Source: Marinobacter sp. CHS3-4 (lineage in GTDB: Bacteria; Pseudomonadota; Gammaproteobacteria; Pseudomonadales; Oleiphilaceae). Taken from it: a stretch of 64,000 bases of DNA. The notes below the pieces were generated by a model that was not told the origin of the DNA, did no database searches, and worked only from the letters and a program-made list of their open reading frames with translations. Each line of letters begins with the position of its first letter. Position 1 is the stretch's first letter. Position numbers and translations under genes: made by a program. This document shows, one piece after another, positions 33,812-43,088 of this stretch. The stretch spans positions 1 to 64,000 of the forward strand of contig NZ_JASGBJ010000001.1 of the NCBI RefSeq assembly GCF_030053415.1. Reading direction: 5' to 3'.

Positions 33812-34594
33812 TTAAAACGCCGGGACCACGGCACCTTCATACTGATTCATAATGAAGGTCTTCACCGATTCGGAGTTCAACGCTTCAGCCAGCTTTTGCA
33901 TCGCCTCGCTGTCCTTGTTGTCCGGGCGCGCGACCAGAATGTTCACGTACGGTGAATCAGACCCCTCAATCACCAACGCGTCTTCTGTCGGATTGAGGCC
34001 GGCTTCAAGCGCGTAGTTGGTGTTGATAAGGGCGATATCCACCTGGTTCAGAATCCGTGGCAACGTCGCCGCTTCCAGCTCCTTGAAATCCAGATTTTTC
34101 GGATTGTCGGCAATGTCACGCGGTGTCGCCGTAATCTTGCTGCTGTCTTCGAGGGTAATCACACCGTGCTTTTGCAACAGCAGCAGGGCCCGGCCGCCAT
34201 TGGTAGGGTCGTTAGGGATGGCCACTACCGAGCCTTCTTCCAGGTCATCCAGTGAATCGATGCGATTGGAATAGGCGCCAAAAGGCTCCACATGGACGCC
34301 TGTCACGGTCACCAGGTCAGTGCCGCGGCCGTCATTGAATTCATCCAGGTAAGGCTGATGCTGGAAGAAGTTGGCATCCATCCGTTCCTGATCCACCTGA
34401 ATGTTCGGCTGGATGTAATCGGTGAAGACTTTGACCTCAAGTTCAATGCCGTCTTCCGCCAGCATTGGCTTTACGTGCTCCAGAATCTCCGCGTGGGGCA
34501 CCGGCGTCGCCGCCACAGACAACTCTTCTGCGGACGCGGCCACTGACACCGTGGTTGCGACAGCCAGGGCTGCCAACGTCTTCTTCACATTCAT
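33812..34594 (-). CDS. metQ: methionine ABC transporter substrate-binding protein
   Basis: A 260-residue NlpA/MetQ-family protein. The signal peptide (MNVKKTLAALAVATTVSVAASA) has no lipobox Cys, so it is periplasmic and free rather than a lipoprotein. Family sequence: VAATPVPHAEILEHVKP, DYIQPNIQVDQERMDANFFQHQPYLDEFN, AIPNDPTNGGRALLLLQKHGVI. It binds methionine. ATG 34592-34594. Last gene of metNIQ, in the usual order. Confidence 0.92.
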   Translation of the reverse strand: MNVKKTLAALAVATTVSVAASAEELSVAATPVPHAEILEHVKPMLAEDGIELEVKVFTDYIQPNIQVDQERMDANFFQHQPYLDEFNDGRGTDLVTVTGVHVEPFGAYSNRIDSLDDLEEGSVVAIPNDPTNGGRALLLLQKHGVITLEDSSKITATPRDIADNPKNLDFKELEAATLPRILNQVDIALINTNYALEAGLNPTEDALVIEGSDSPYVNILVARPDNKDSEAMQKLAEALNSESVKTFIMNQYEGAVVPAF

Positions 34595-34646
34595 GGATAT
34601 TCTCCTGTCAGAGTGTCTTGGAAATGAGCGTTTTTCGCGCCAAACG

Positions 34647-35324
34647 TTATTTTCGGCTGAAATAAAGCACCAGACGGTCGCCGACCATCTGCAGCACTTG
34701 AACAAAAATCACGAGAAGCGCCACGGTAATGACCATGACGTCGGTCTGGAATCGTTGATAACCGAAGCGAATGGCCAGGTCACCGAGGCCACCGCCGCCA
34801 ATGACGCCGGACATCGCGGCATAGGACACCAGGGTGATAGCAGTCACCGTAATACCGGCGATCAGGCCGGGTAACGCTTCAGGAAGCAGGGCGCCGAAGA
34901 CAATCTGCCGTACATTTGCGCCCATGGCCTGCGTGGCCTCGATGATACCGCGGTCCACCTCCCGCAATGAGGTTTCCACCAGACGCGCAAAGAAGGGAGC
35001 CCCGCCGGCGACCAGCGGCGGTATCGCCCCGGCCACGCCCAGCGAGGTACCGATCAGCATCACGGTAAACGGAATCATCACGATCAAAAGGATGATAAAC
35101 GGCACAGAACGCAGCACGTTCACTACAAATGACAACACTGCGTAGGCAATCGGCTGTTCCAGTAACTGGCGCTTGCCAAACAGGAACAGCAACACGCCAA
35201 TGGGCAAACCGATCAGTACACTGAACAACAAAGACAACCCGACCATCACCAGCGTATCCCAGCTGGCCAGGCCGATTTCGGTCCAATCCACGTTACTCAA
35301 CAGGCCTTCCATCAAAGCATCCAT
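34647..35324 (-). CDS. metI: methionine ABC transporter permease
   Basis: A 225-residue permease with five membrane helices. It has the family motifs SVPFIILLIVMIPFT and the coupling loop AIEATQAMGANVRQIVFGALLPEALPGLIAG-type sequence near residues 115-145. Its ATG overlaps the metN stop codon (ATGA at 35321-35324), so the two are translationally coupled. Confidence 0.92.
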   Translation of the reverse strand: MDALMEGLLSNVDWTEIGLASWDTLVMVGLSLLFSVLIGLPIGVLLFLFGKRQLLEQPIAYAVLSFVVNVLRSVPFIILLIVMIPFTVMLIGTSLGVAGAIPPLVAGGAPFFARLVETSLREVDRGIIEATQAMGANVRQIVFGALLPEALPGLIAGITVTAITLVSYAAMSGVIGGGGLGDLAIRFGYQRFQTDVMVITVALLVIFVQVLQMVGDRLVLYFSRK

Positions 35325-36331
35325 CAGCGCAGTACCTCCACGTGAACATCGGCGGCTTTCAGGGCGTTCATGGCCACATTCAGATCACCGCCCACCAGTG
35401 AAAGAGTAAGCTGGCCGTATGGCGTGTCTTTGATGTGATCAATTCGGCCCGACAGGATGCTGAAATCCACTCCGGATTCCCGCGCAACACTTCCCAGCAG
35501 CGGCGTGTAGGTGGATTCACCTTTGAACGTCAGACGCAGGATGCGGCCGGGCGCGTGCGCCAGATCTCGTTGCATATCCTCATGATCAATATGCTCGCTC
35601 TCGAACACAAAATCCCGGGTGGTTGGGTGCTCCGGATGAAGAAACACATCGCTGACCTTTCCCATTTCCACGACCTCACCGGCGTCCATGACGGCCACCC
35701 GGTCACACACGCGCCGCACCACGTCCATTTCATGGGTGATCAGTACGATGGTCAGCCCGAGTTCTTTATTGATATCCGCCAGCAGCCGTAGAACCGACTG
35801 TGTTGTTTGTGGGTCGAGCGCACTGGTCGCTTCATCGCACAATAATATCGTGGGTCGACAGGCCAGGGCGCGGGCAATACCGACCCGCTGCTTCTGACCA
35901 CCGGATAGCTGGGACGGATACTTATTGGCCTGATCACTCAGGCTGACCCTCTGCAGCAACTCTTCCACCCGGGCCTGTATCTCCTGTTTGGAATAGATGC
36001 CCGCCAGCTTCATGGGGAACGCAATGTTGTCAGCGACGGTTTTTGAGGACAGCAGATTGAAGTGCTGGAAGATCATGCCCACCTTGCGACGGAAGGCCCT
36101 TAGCTCTGCCTGGCTGTAGCGAGTGATGTTTTCATTATCAATCAGGATGCGACCTGCGGAGGGCGGTTCCAGCAGGTTAATCAGACGAACCAGCGTGGAT
36201 TTGCCGGCACCAGAATGGCCCACAATGCCGAAGATCTCTCCGGTTTCAATGGTCATGCTGGTCGGGCGTAATGCGGGAACCGCCTGGCCATTCACCTGAT
36301 AGGACTTTTCAACCTGGTCAAAAACAATCAC
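35324..36331 (-). CDS. metN: methionine ABC transporter ATP-binding protein
   Basis: A 335-residue ATPase: Walker [11 protein letters not shown]-loop [14 protein letters not shown], signature [15 protein letters not shown], Walker [14 protein letters not shown], switch His [11 protein letters not shown]-terminal NIL domain (residues about 260-335) is the methionine sensor giving trans-inhibition in this family. GTG start at 36329-36331. I looked for a SAM riboswitch or a MetJ-box series upstream (36332-36535) and saw neither. Confidence 0.93.
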   Translation of the reverse strand: MIVFDQVEKSYQVNGQAVPALRPTSMTIETGEIFGIVGHSGAGKSTLVRLINLLEPPSAGRILIDNENITRYSQAELRAFRRKVGMIFQHFNLLSSKTVADNIAFPMKLAGIYSKQEIQARVEELLQRVSLSDQANKYPSQLSGGQKQRVGIARALACRPTILLCDEATSALDPQTTQSVLRLLADINKELGLTIVLITHEMDVVRRVCDRVAVMDAGEVVEMGKVSDVFLHPEHPTTRDFVFESEHIDHEDMQRDLAHAPGRILRLTFKGESTYTPLLGSVARESGVDFSILSGRIDHIKDTPYGQLTLSLVGGDLNVAMNALKAADVHVEVLR

Positions 36332-36535
36332 GGGTCAAACCTGCCAACGTGTCGGAAGTGCGTGGAAAAAACCGGCGATTATAGACCACTCACTGTCTGA
36401 ACCCGAGCTTATGGCCTTGGTAAATGCCCGTACACGGCAAGCATTCCACACCCGTTTGCCTGTTGGACTAGACTCAATTAACGGTCATCATCTACTACTA
36501 TCTATTCCATCTGACAAAGCAGGACGGACCAGACG

Positions 36536-37957
36536 TTGAGCGACAATAGCAGCAGTGCAGCACCACGAATGACTTCTACCAGCGCCTGGGTTTCCTATCT
36601 CAGTAAAGTGGAGCTGCCGGTACTGGCCAACACCTTACGGCGGATCAACGAACTGACGGACAACAGCAACAGCACCGTTAATGAGCTGGCCAACGTGATC
36701 CTCAATGATGCCCAGCTCACGTCGCAGGTTTTGCGGTTGTCCAATACGGTTTTTTACAACCAGACCCGAACCCAGGTCAGCACAGTCAGCCGTGCCATCA
36801 CTCTGATTGGTTTCGATGCGGTCAAATCCATGGCGATCTCGTCACTGATTGTTGATTCGCTGCTCAAACGCAATGATCGCCCACACCTGCTCCACTGTCT
36901 GGCCCGGGCGATTCATGCCGCGGTTCAGGCCCGCTGCCTGTTGCCAAAACGAAACGAACAGGCGCTGGAGGAAGTGTTCATAGGGGCTCTCCTCATGAAT
37001 ATCGGTGAGCTGGCTTTCTGGTCCTGCGACACCGAGCAGGCGAGCGAGCTGGAGCAGGAATTGCGGCTGGAGACACCCGCCATCGAGGCTCAGAAATCGA
37101 TCATTCACTCGACCTTTACGGACATTACCCGTGGCCTTGTGGACGCGTGGGCGCTGGGCCCATTCATCAAGGATGTTGTAGCGCCCGGAAAAGCAAATTC
37201 GAAAGCGTCTAGCCTGGTGCGCCATTCCGTTGAAATGGCAAAGCTGTCTGAACATGGTTGGCGAGGCGCAGACATGGATGCCGTTCTGGAGCAGCTGGGT
37301 GATGACATCGGCGAACCGCCAGCCACCGTGCGCGACCATGTTAAAGTGAATGCCGGCGAAGCAGCCCGGGTGGCCGTATCACTAGGCATACCCCAGGTCA
37401 CCGCATTGATGCCGGGAAGCAACAGCGACGAGGGGGCGACGGCAACTCACGCTCCGGAAGTCGACCCCAATCTGCAGCTGCAGATTCTCAGAGACCTGAC
37501 TCACAGCCTGACAGACAAACCCGACATCAATGAGGTATGTCAGCTGGTCATTGAAGGCATACACCGAGCTGTGGGCATGCAGCGTGTTGCCTTGCTGATG
37601 ACCGACAAATCGGGCCACACGCTGATTCCAAGAAAGCTGGGTGGCAAGGGAACAGAAAACTGGAAAGACAGTTTTCGAATCAGCAAGGACGGAACGGGAA
37701 AGCTGGGTGCTTTGCTGCCCCATGCCAGCTGTTACATCTACCAGCCCAAACGCAAGAGTGAACCGGTGGAATACGACCGTTGGCTGGGGCAAGTGCCGGC
37801 GCTGGTCGGCCCCCTTAAGGCAAAAGGCCGCCTGGTTGGCCTGTTTTATGCGGACAACGCGGCGGCGGACTACGTACCCTCGGATCAGCAGCTCACCGCG
37901 TTTTCACATTTCGTCCAGAACGCTCAGCTCTGCCTGACCATGCTATCCGGCCAATAG
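36536..37957 (+). CDS. HDOD-GAF signalling protein
   Basis: A 473-residue protein. Residues 15-210 are an HDOD domain (LSKVELPVLANTLRRINELTDNSNSTVNELANVILNDAQLTSQVLRLSNTVFYN, AITLIGFDAVKSMAISSLIVD). Residues 320-470 are a GAF-like domain (INEVCQLVIEGIHRAVGMQRVALLMTD, LVGLFYADNAAADYVPSDQQLTAFSHFVQNAQL). HDOD proteins are catalytically dead relatives of HD-GYP proteins used in signalling. The start is TTG 36536, with AGGACGGA upstream; the next ATG would delete little of the HDOD domain. Confidence 0.87.
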   Translation: MSDNSSSAAPRMTSTSAWVSYLSKVELPVLANTLRRINELTDNSNSTVNELANVILNDAQLTSQVLRLSNTVFYNQTRTQVSTVSRAITLIGFDAVKSMAISSLIVDSLLKRNDRPHLLHCLARAIHAAVQARCLLPKRNEQALEEVFIGALLMNIGELAFWSCDTEQASELEQELRLETPAIEAQKSIIHSTFTDITRGLVDAWALGPFIKDVVAPGKANSKASSLVRHSVEMAKLSEHGWRGADMDAVLEQLGDDIGEPPATVRDHVKVNAGEAARVAVSLGIPQVTALMPGSNSDEGATATHAPEVDPNLQLQILRDLTHSLTDKPDINEVCQLVIEGIHRAVGMQRVALLMTDKSGHTLIPRKLGGKGTENWKDSFRISKDGTGKLGALLPHASCYIYQPKRKSEPVEYDRWLGQVPALVGPLKAKGRLVGLFYADNAAADYVPSDQQLTAFSHFVQNAQLCLTMLSGQ

Positions 37958-37982
37958 GCCAGATTTTGGGGCAGGTAACCAT

Positions 37983-38020
37983 TGGCGCGTTCAGCCTCTA
38001 TCGAGTAGCTGAACGCGCCA
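37983..38020. terminator. perfect 13-bp hairpin between convergent genes
   Basis: TGGCGCGTTCAGC (37983-37995) and GCTGAACGCGCCA (38008-38020) are exact complements around a 12-base loop. It lies between the stop codons of the HDOD-GAF gene and the convergent gene at 38059. No T-run on either side. Confidence 0.6.
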
Positions 38021-38058
38021 TGACAACTTAGGGAGGCCAAGGGCCCGCTAGCCGTGCC

Positions 38059-38703
38059 TTAATGCAGAGCCCGCATCTGTCGCGGATACAGCGCCGCGCT
38101 GACTTCGGGTTCTTCAAGCATATCCGCCAGTTCCCGATCCACGTCGGTTTCCTGCCCTTCATCGGGTAAAGGCTCGAACAGGGTATTCAGCCACGACGTG
38201 ACTGATGGTGCTTCGTCACGGCCATACTCGGTAGACAGGGCTTTGATCCTGCGAAAACCGATGATCCGTTGATGCTTCGGATCGCGGATCTGTTCAAAAC
38301 CGCGCCAGTAGATACGGTCACGGGTGTGAAGCTGTACAAACAAGGTATCAATGGGTTCGCTCGGATCTTCCCCACGGCCCGGGTCAATGTCCTGCTCGGA
38401 TTCTTCCGCTTTCAGCGCTTCGTCTTCAACGCCTTCCTCGGTTTCCTCAGCGGGTTTCTTGTTGCGGATCGTGGTCCATGCCGGATACAGCACGGCCACG
38501 GCGTCGGCTTCTACGTGCTCACGGGCCGCGCGGAGGATCAAACCCCAGCGGGCCTTGTCGGCATCGCTTTCAAGAGAGTTAATGGGCAAGTCGTAGCTTT
38601 GTTCGCTGGACAGTACGATCGCCATCATCGGGGCGTCGAGCTCCCCCATGGCTTCGGCCTGCGCTACAGACACCAGTTCGTCGATTGCCATCGGTTGGTT
38701 CAT
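38059..38703 (-). CDS. hypothetical acidic protein
   Basis: Unrecognised 214-residue soluble protein. The N-terminal half is ordered in appearance (ARWGLILRAAREHVEADAVAVLYPAWTTIRN). An acidic linker (AEETEEGVEDEALKAEESEQD) follows, then a second ordered part (PIDTLFVQLHTRDRIYWRGFEQI). No signal peptide. ATG 38701-38703. Function unknown. Confidence 0.75.
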   Translation of the reverse strand: MNQPMAIDELVSVAQAEAMGELDAPMMAIVLSSEQSYDLPINSLESDADKARWGLILRAAREHVEADAVAVLYPAWTTIRNKKPAEETEEGVEDEALKAEESEQDIDPGRGEDPSEPIDTLFVQLHTRDRIYWRGFEQIRDPKHQRIIGFRRIKALSTEYGRDEAPSVTSWLNTLFEPLPDEGQETDVDRELADMLEEPEVSAALYPRQMRALH

Positions 38704-38838
38704 AATTCACTCGCCTCCTCGATGCCATCAGGGTCGTACAGGAAGAAGGGTCTCCCTGACTCACAGCATAGACTGTTCCTGCCATAAAGATAAACGTGAA
38801 ACTTTCACGGGCGGATCACAACACCTGATCAAACGTTG

Positions 38839-40326
38839 TCACATCAGGGCGTCCAGCCGCTCATACTGGCCAAACCAGGGGCTGGCTTCTTCCAGCTGCG
38901 CCGCCAGTTGCAGCAGTTTCCCCTCATCACCATGGGGCGCACCAAACTGAACGCCAACAGGTAGCCCCTCGGTACTCCAGTTCAATGGTACGGACATAGC
39001 CGGCGTGCCTGTCAGGTTTGCTAATTGAGTAAATGGGGTTCTTGACAGACTTTCCAAGGCCATCTGATCCACCTGGCCGCTTCGATGCACAATTTTTCCG
39101 GCATTCAGGCGCAGCATCAGTTTGGCCGCAATCTGCAAATGAGCCGGTGTGTCCAGCTCGCCGATCTTTGCGGGCATCTGGCCAACAGTGGGGCACAGGT
39201 ACATATCGTAGGTTTCGAAATAGGCGCCCAACGCCCGGGCAAAGTCATTCCATTGCTGTCGGCGGCGCACGTATTCGGGCAGCGGCAGGGTCTGACCCAG
39301 CATGCCGATCAGGCGGGTATCCAGCTCGAAATCTTCGTCTTTAGCACCGAGTTCCTTTTTGGCGTAATCCATCAGGGTGGACACTTCGCCAAAGTACAGA
39401 CCCAGATAGCAGCGTGCCAGCGCCATCCCTTCAAACTCCGGCCGAGCGTACTCCACGGTGTGGCCCAGGCTTTCGAGCATACGCGCCGCGTCCTCGACCG
39501 CGTCCACACATTCTGCGGCAACCTCCGTATCGTAGGGAGAAGAGGTAAATACACCGATTCGTAAAGGCTTTGGCGACTGCTGCATCAGATCACTGAAGGG
39601 AGCGGGCGGCTGCTGGATCACAAACGGATCGCCAGGTGCTGGCCCGGACAGAACATCCAGCATGGCAGCGCTGTCCCGCACCGTGCGAGTGACGACGTGG
39701 TCCATCGAGGCGCCGGTCCAGGCTTCCCCGGCAAAGGGGCCGGAAGAGATCCGCCCGCGCGAGGGTTTGAGCCCGAACAAGCCATTGTAGGCAGCGGGAA
39801 TGCGGATCGAGCCGCCACCGTCGTTGGCACCGGCCATCGGCACGATGCCCGCAGCAACCGCGGCGGCAGAGCCGCCGCTTGAGCCGCCGGGCGTTCGGTC
39901 AGTGTTCCATGGATTACGGGTTGCACCCCACAGCTTCGATTCAGTGACGCCTTTCAGCCCGAATTCCGGAGTGGTGGTTCGGCCCAGAAACACCAGCCCA
40001 CCTTCACGGGCGCGCCGCACAAATTCAGAATCCTGGCTGGCAATGTTATTTTTCAGCCCTCTACTTCCGTAGGTGCAAGGGTGGCCCTGTTGCTGCTGCA
40101 TCAGATCTTTAAGCAGCATTGGCACCCCACAAAAGGTACCATCGGAGGGAAAGGGCTGCTCAAGCGCGTCCGAAAATTGGGGGTAGCAGATGGCATTCAG
40201 CCGGTCGTTCACCGTGGCCGCCCGCTCAATGGCGGCGTCACAGACTTCACGCGCGGTGACTTCTTTACGCCGTATCAGGTCCGCAAGGGCAACGGCGTCG
40301 AATCGAAGGTATTCGGATTGCTTCAT
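38839..40326 (-). CDS. amidase (amidase signature family)
   Basis: A 495-residue enzyme with the Ser-cisSer-Lys triad: Lys in VPMLLKDLM, the amidase signature [39 protein letters not shown] holding both Ser residues. It hydrolyses amide bonds; substrate unknown, and it is not part of gatCAB here. ATG 40324-40326 overlaps head to head with the ATG of the divergent gene at 40325, so its promoter must lie within the neighbour's coding region. Confidence 0.92.
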   Translation of the reverse strand: MKQSEYLRFDAVALADLIRRKEVTAREVCDAAIERAATVNDRLNAICYPQFSDALEQPFPSDGTFCGVPMLLKDLMQQQQGHPCTYGSRGLKNNIASQDSEFVRRAREGGLVFLGRTTTPEFGLKGVTESKLWGATRNPWNTDRTPGGSSGGSAAAVAAGIVPMAGANDGGGSIRIPAAYNGLFGLKPSRGRISSGPFAGEAWTGASMDHVVTRTVRDSAAMLDVLSGPAPGDPFVIQQPPAPFSDLMQQSPKPLRIGVFTSSPYDTEVAAECVDAVEDAARMLESLGHTVEYARPEFEGMALARCYLGLYFGEVSTLMDYAKKELGAKDEDFELDTRLIGMLGQTLPLPEYVRRRQQWNDFARALGAYFETYDMYLCPTVGQMPAKIGELDTPAHLQIAAKLMLRLNAGKIVHRSGQVDQMALESLSRTPFTQLANLTGTPAMSVPLNWSTEGLPVGVQFGAPHGDEGKLLQLAAQLEEASPWFGQYERLDALM

Positions 40327-41437
40327 GTGGCGTTCCGTTTTTTATTGTGTTGTCAGAATCGTGGCGTTGGCAGGCATTATTGCACCGATTGCCCACGCCA
40401 GCGAACCGCCAGAACCGGAAAAAGACTGGGTAGAGGTGGTTCGCAATTCACCCTACTGGGTTAGCCAGGGTGTTTACCAGAACATCACCACCATCCGACG
40501 CTGGGTGCTGAAAGAGCGTGGATTTTGCTCAGTTGCTGACCGCCACATCCTCTTTGACCGGCGCGGCCAGTTTCTGGGCTATATCGACGACGCCGCGACC
40601 CGACAGGCCACCCAGATCCGACTGAACGAAACCAGAGCGGCGCTGGCTGAAAAAGGCAAGGTGGACAGCTGGGTGCCGGGCAGCCTGAGCGACACTGGCT
40701 ATCCGTTTGCATTGTCATGCCTTCAGCCGCACGTCGACCTGTCTGCGGCTGTAGACCGTTACCTGGGGCGGTCCGAATCCGACCTATTGTGGGGGACCTG
40801 GGACGACCTGATCTTTGCCTCTCAGGCAGAGCCGCGCTCCCTGCATCAGGCCATGATGTATGTCTACCAGACTCGCCTTGACCAGCAGAGGCTCGACTTG
40901 CCCGCTACATTGCCCCGTTATCTTGGTGGCCAGGTGTTGATTGAGAGCAGCGGGCAGGCCAACGCCCATTCCCGAGCCGATGCCAAAGGCATATTGCAAT
41001 TGTCACCCTCCGCGCTGAACGACTGCCAGATCAAGCCAGTCAACCACTGGCATCGTCTTGCGCAGGTCGACTGCGCGCTCAAGCTGATGCAACAGAATGC
41101 CCGCAACCTCGAACCCACCTTCGAGGAACGTTTCGGCCACCTGCCCGACATGAAACGGGACCAGTTATTCACACTGTTGCTGGTACAGGCCTACCACGGT
41201 GGCGTGGGACGTGTTTTGTCGCTGCTCACCGATGAACAACTCTCGAAGCCAGCCATCTATTTCGCACGCGAACATGAGGAGTACAGCGCCGGCGACATTC
41301 TGTTCGGCATGATCTTCCACAACCTTGGGCGTGATCGCCTGGGGCTGGCATCGCTTTACTATGTTGCCGATGTGGAGTTGGCTACCGAAGCCCTATGCGC
41401 CACCGTAGATCTAAGGCAAGAACACTTCTGCCCCTAG
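40325..41437 (+). CDS. exported lytic-transglycosylase-like (SLT domain) protein
   Basis: A 370-residue protein with a signal peptide ([25 protein letters not shown]). The SLT-like core near residues 200-225, VLIESSGQANAHSRADAKGILQLSPSAL, has the catalytic Glu in the ES motif and the A-x-G-x-x-Q-x-x-P pattern. It probably cleaves peptidoglycan glycan strands in the periplasm. The ATG at 40325 is the first that yields a good signal peptide; no clear ribosome binding site precedes it. Stop at 41437. Confidence 0.75.
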   Translation: MWRSVFYCVVRIVALAGIIAPIAHASEPPEPEKDWVEVVRNSPYWVSQGVYQNITTIRRWVLKERGFCSVADRHILFDRRGQFLGYIDDAATRQATQIRLNETRAALAEKGKVDSWVPGSLSDTGYPFALSCLQPHVDLSAAVDRYLGRSESDLLWGTWDDLIFASQAEPRSLHQAMMYVYQTRLDQQRLDLPATLPRYLGGQVLIESSGQANAHSRADAKGILQLSPSALNDCQIKPVNHWHRLAQVDCALKLMQQNARNLEPTFEERFGHLPDMKRDQLFTLLLVQAYHGGVGRVLSLLTDEQLSKPAIYFAREHEEYSAGDILFGMIFHNLGRDRLGLASLYYVADVELATEALCATVDLRQEHFCP

Positions 41438-41539
41438 AATTCAGTAAAAGCATCGACGAAATGTGACTAGCGGCCCGCTTTTCTAATCCCATCATTGCTA
41501 GCCTTTGGGTTCACTCTATTCCCCAATCAAGGAAGAAAT

Positions 41540-42229
41540 ATGAAAAAAAGGATTCTTTCAGCGGCGCTGTCTGGTGTCCTACTCAGTTCCAGCGCAAATG
41601 CCCTTTTGCTCGAAGGCAACTTTTCGGCAACAGCAACTAGCCCTCTGTCCCAGGTCCAGGAAATCACGGGTAATATCTTTATCGATTATGAACCAGCCCG
41701 AGTTAGCAATGGCGGCAGCGGTGTCTACTACAACAATACCAACAACATCAGTTGGATCGACATAACGATTAACGAACTGTCACTCCCCCTGATGGATAAC
41801 ACTCAAGCACCGCTGCAAACCGATCGGATGGTTATGGTCGATTCAGACTCTTCAGTGGGAGATAGGCTTGAATTCATAGATAAAGCCAGTGATACCACTG
41901 CGATCAACACAGCGGAACTTCGTCGAATCGAACTGAGCTTTCAGATTCCAGACTTCGATTTCCTGGCAGGCGAGGACATTTACCAGCCTTTCGGGCTTGA
42001 CTGGACTTCCCCAACAGCGGCAGCAGGCACGAAACTGAAGATCTTTCACAGGACTCAACTGGGCGATTCATTTGGGAATGCCACGTACTCTCTGACTGCT
42101 CTTAGGTTTGGCGCTAGCAACTCACTGCCTATTTCCACAGTTTCAGAACCGAGTTCTCTTCTACTTCTGGGGATGGGACTTGGTATCGTGGGCCTCAGAA
42201 GACGGACAAAACCCAGCAGGGTAATGTGA
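41540..42229 (+). CDS. PEP-CTERM sorting-domain protein
   Basis: A 229-residue secreted protein. The N-terminal signal (MKKRILSAALSGVLLSSSANA) and the C-terminal tripartite tail SEPSSLLLLGMGLGIVGLRR (P-x-x motif, hydrophobic helix, Arg cluster) define a PEP-CTERM protein. Such proteins are processed by an exosortase (EpsH/XrtA) and linked to exopolysaccharide or cell-surface functions. The mature region is polar, Asn/Ser/Thr-rich and beta-like. AAGGAAG precedes ATG 41540. No exosortase gene is in this window. Confidence 0.85.
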   Translation: MKKRILSAALSGVLLSSSANALLLEGNFSATATSPLSQVQEITGNIFIDYEPARVSNGGSGVYYNNTNNISWIDITINELSLPLMDNTQAPLQTDRMVMVDSDSSVGDRLEFIDKASDTTAINTAELRRIELSFQIPDFDFLAGEDIYQPFGLDWTSPTAAAGTKLKIFHRTQLGDSFGNATYSLTALRFGASNSLPISTVSEPSSLLLLGMGLGIVGLRRRTKPSRVM

Positions 42230-42323
42230 TCTTTGAATTCCTGTTCTGGCGGAAAGTTGCTACTTTGATTGATCAAGCTTGATGTAAACACTGGACCAAA
42301 CCGCGCTTTTTGCTGGAACACGA

Positions 42324-43088
42324 TTGGAATTATCTCTACTACCTGGCTCTATTAGCCCTACCATCGCCATCGGCCTGATGATGGCCTCTGTTATTACCTC
42401 CATGATTACCGCCAGCCTGGGTGCCGGCGGTGGTTTGTTGTTGCTGGTCCTGATGGCGCTGTGGATTCCACCGGCGGCGATCATACCGGTACATGGCATG
42501 ATTCAACTGGGCTCCAATGTGGGGAGGGCCACACTGACCTGGCGGCATACCGACTGGCCGGCGATCGCGGCCTTCGCGCCCGGCGTGCTGGTTGGCGCGG
42601 GTCTTGGTGCCTGGTTGCTGGTTGATCTTCCCGAGCACCTCTGGCAACTGACCATCGCCGCTTTCGTACTCTACCTTTGCTGGGGACCAGCGCTGCCAAA
42701 AGGGGCCTTTGGGCGCCCCGGCATTTTCATCGCCTCCATGGCGACCAGTTTTATCAGTCTGTTTGTGGGTGCCACAGGGCCGTTGGTGGCAGCGTTTATC
42801 AAGCAGATGCACAAAGACCGCTACAAAACCGTGGCGACCTTTGCCACCGCCATGAGCCTGCAACACGCGCCAAAAGCCGTTGTATTTGGTTTTGCCGGCT
42901 TTGTGTTCCACGAATGGCTGGCGTTCATGCTGGCGATGATCGCCTTCGGTTTTGCCGGTACCTGGCTGGGCCTGCATGTGCTTCGATCGATCAGCAACCG
43001 TCACTTCCAGCGCGTATTCAACCTGGTTCTGACCCTGCTGGCGCTGAGACTCCTGTGGCAGGCAGGCCAGTCAGCGCTCTGGTGGTAA
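42324..43088 (+). CDS. TauE/SafE-family membrane permease
   Basis: A 254-residue protein with about seven to eight membrane helices and the TauE/SafE repeat (ITASLGAGGGLLLLVLMALWIPPAAIIPVHGMIQLGSNVGRATLTWRH; SLFVGATGPLVAAFIKQ). The family exports sulfite, sulfoacetate or other small anions; substrate unknown. The start is TTG 42324; an ATG at MMASVIT is an alternative. The end overlaps the convergent GGDEF gene by 18 bases. Confidence 0.85.
   Translation: MELSLLPGSISPTIAIGLMMASVITSMITASLGAGGGLLLLVLMALWIPPAAIIPVHGMIQLGSNVGRATLTWRHTDWPAIAAFAPGVLVGAGLGAWLLVDLPEHLWQLTIAAFVLYLCWGPALPKGAFGRPGIFIASMATSFISLFVGATGPLVAAFIKQMHKDRYKTVATFATAMSLQHAPKAVVFGFAGFVFHEWLAFMLAMIAFGFAGTWLGLHVLRSISNRHFQRVFNLVLTLLALRLLWQAGQSALWW

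Noticed and set aside
36332-36535. SAM riboswitch or MetJ operators upstream of metN
   Set aside because: No SAM aptamer core and no series of AGACGTCT-like boxes was seen.
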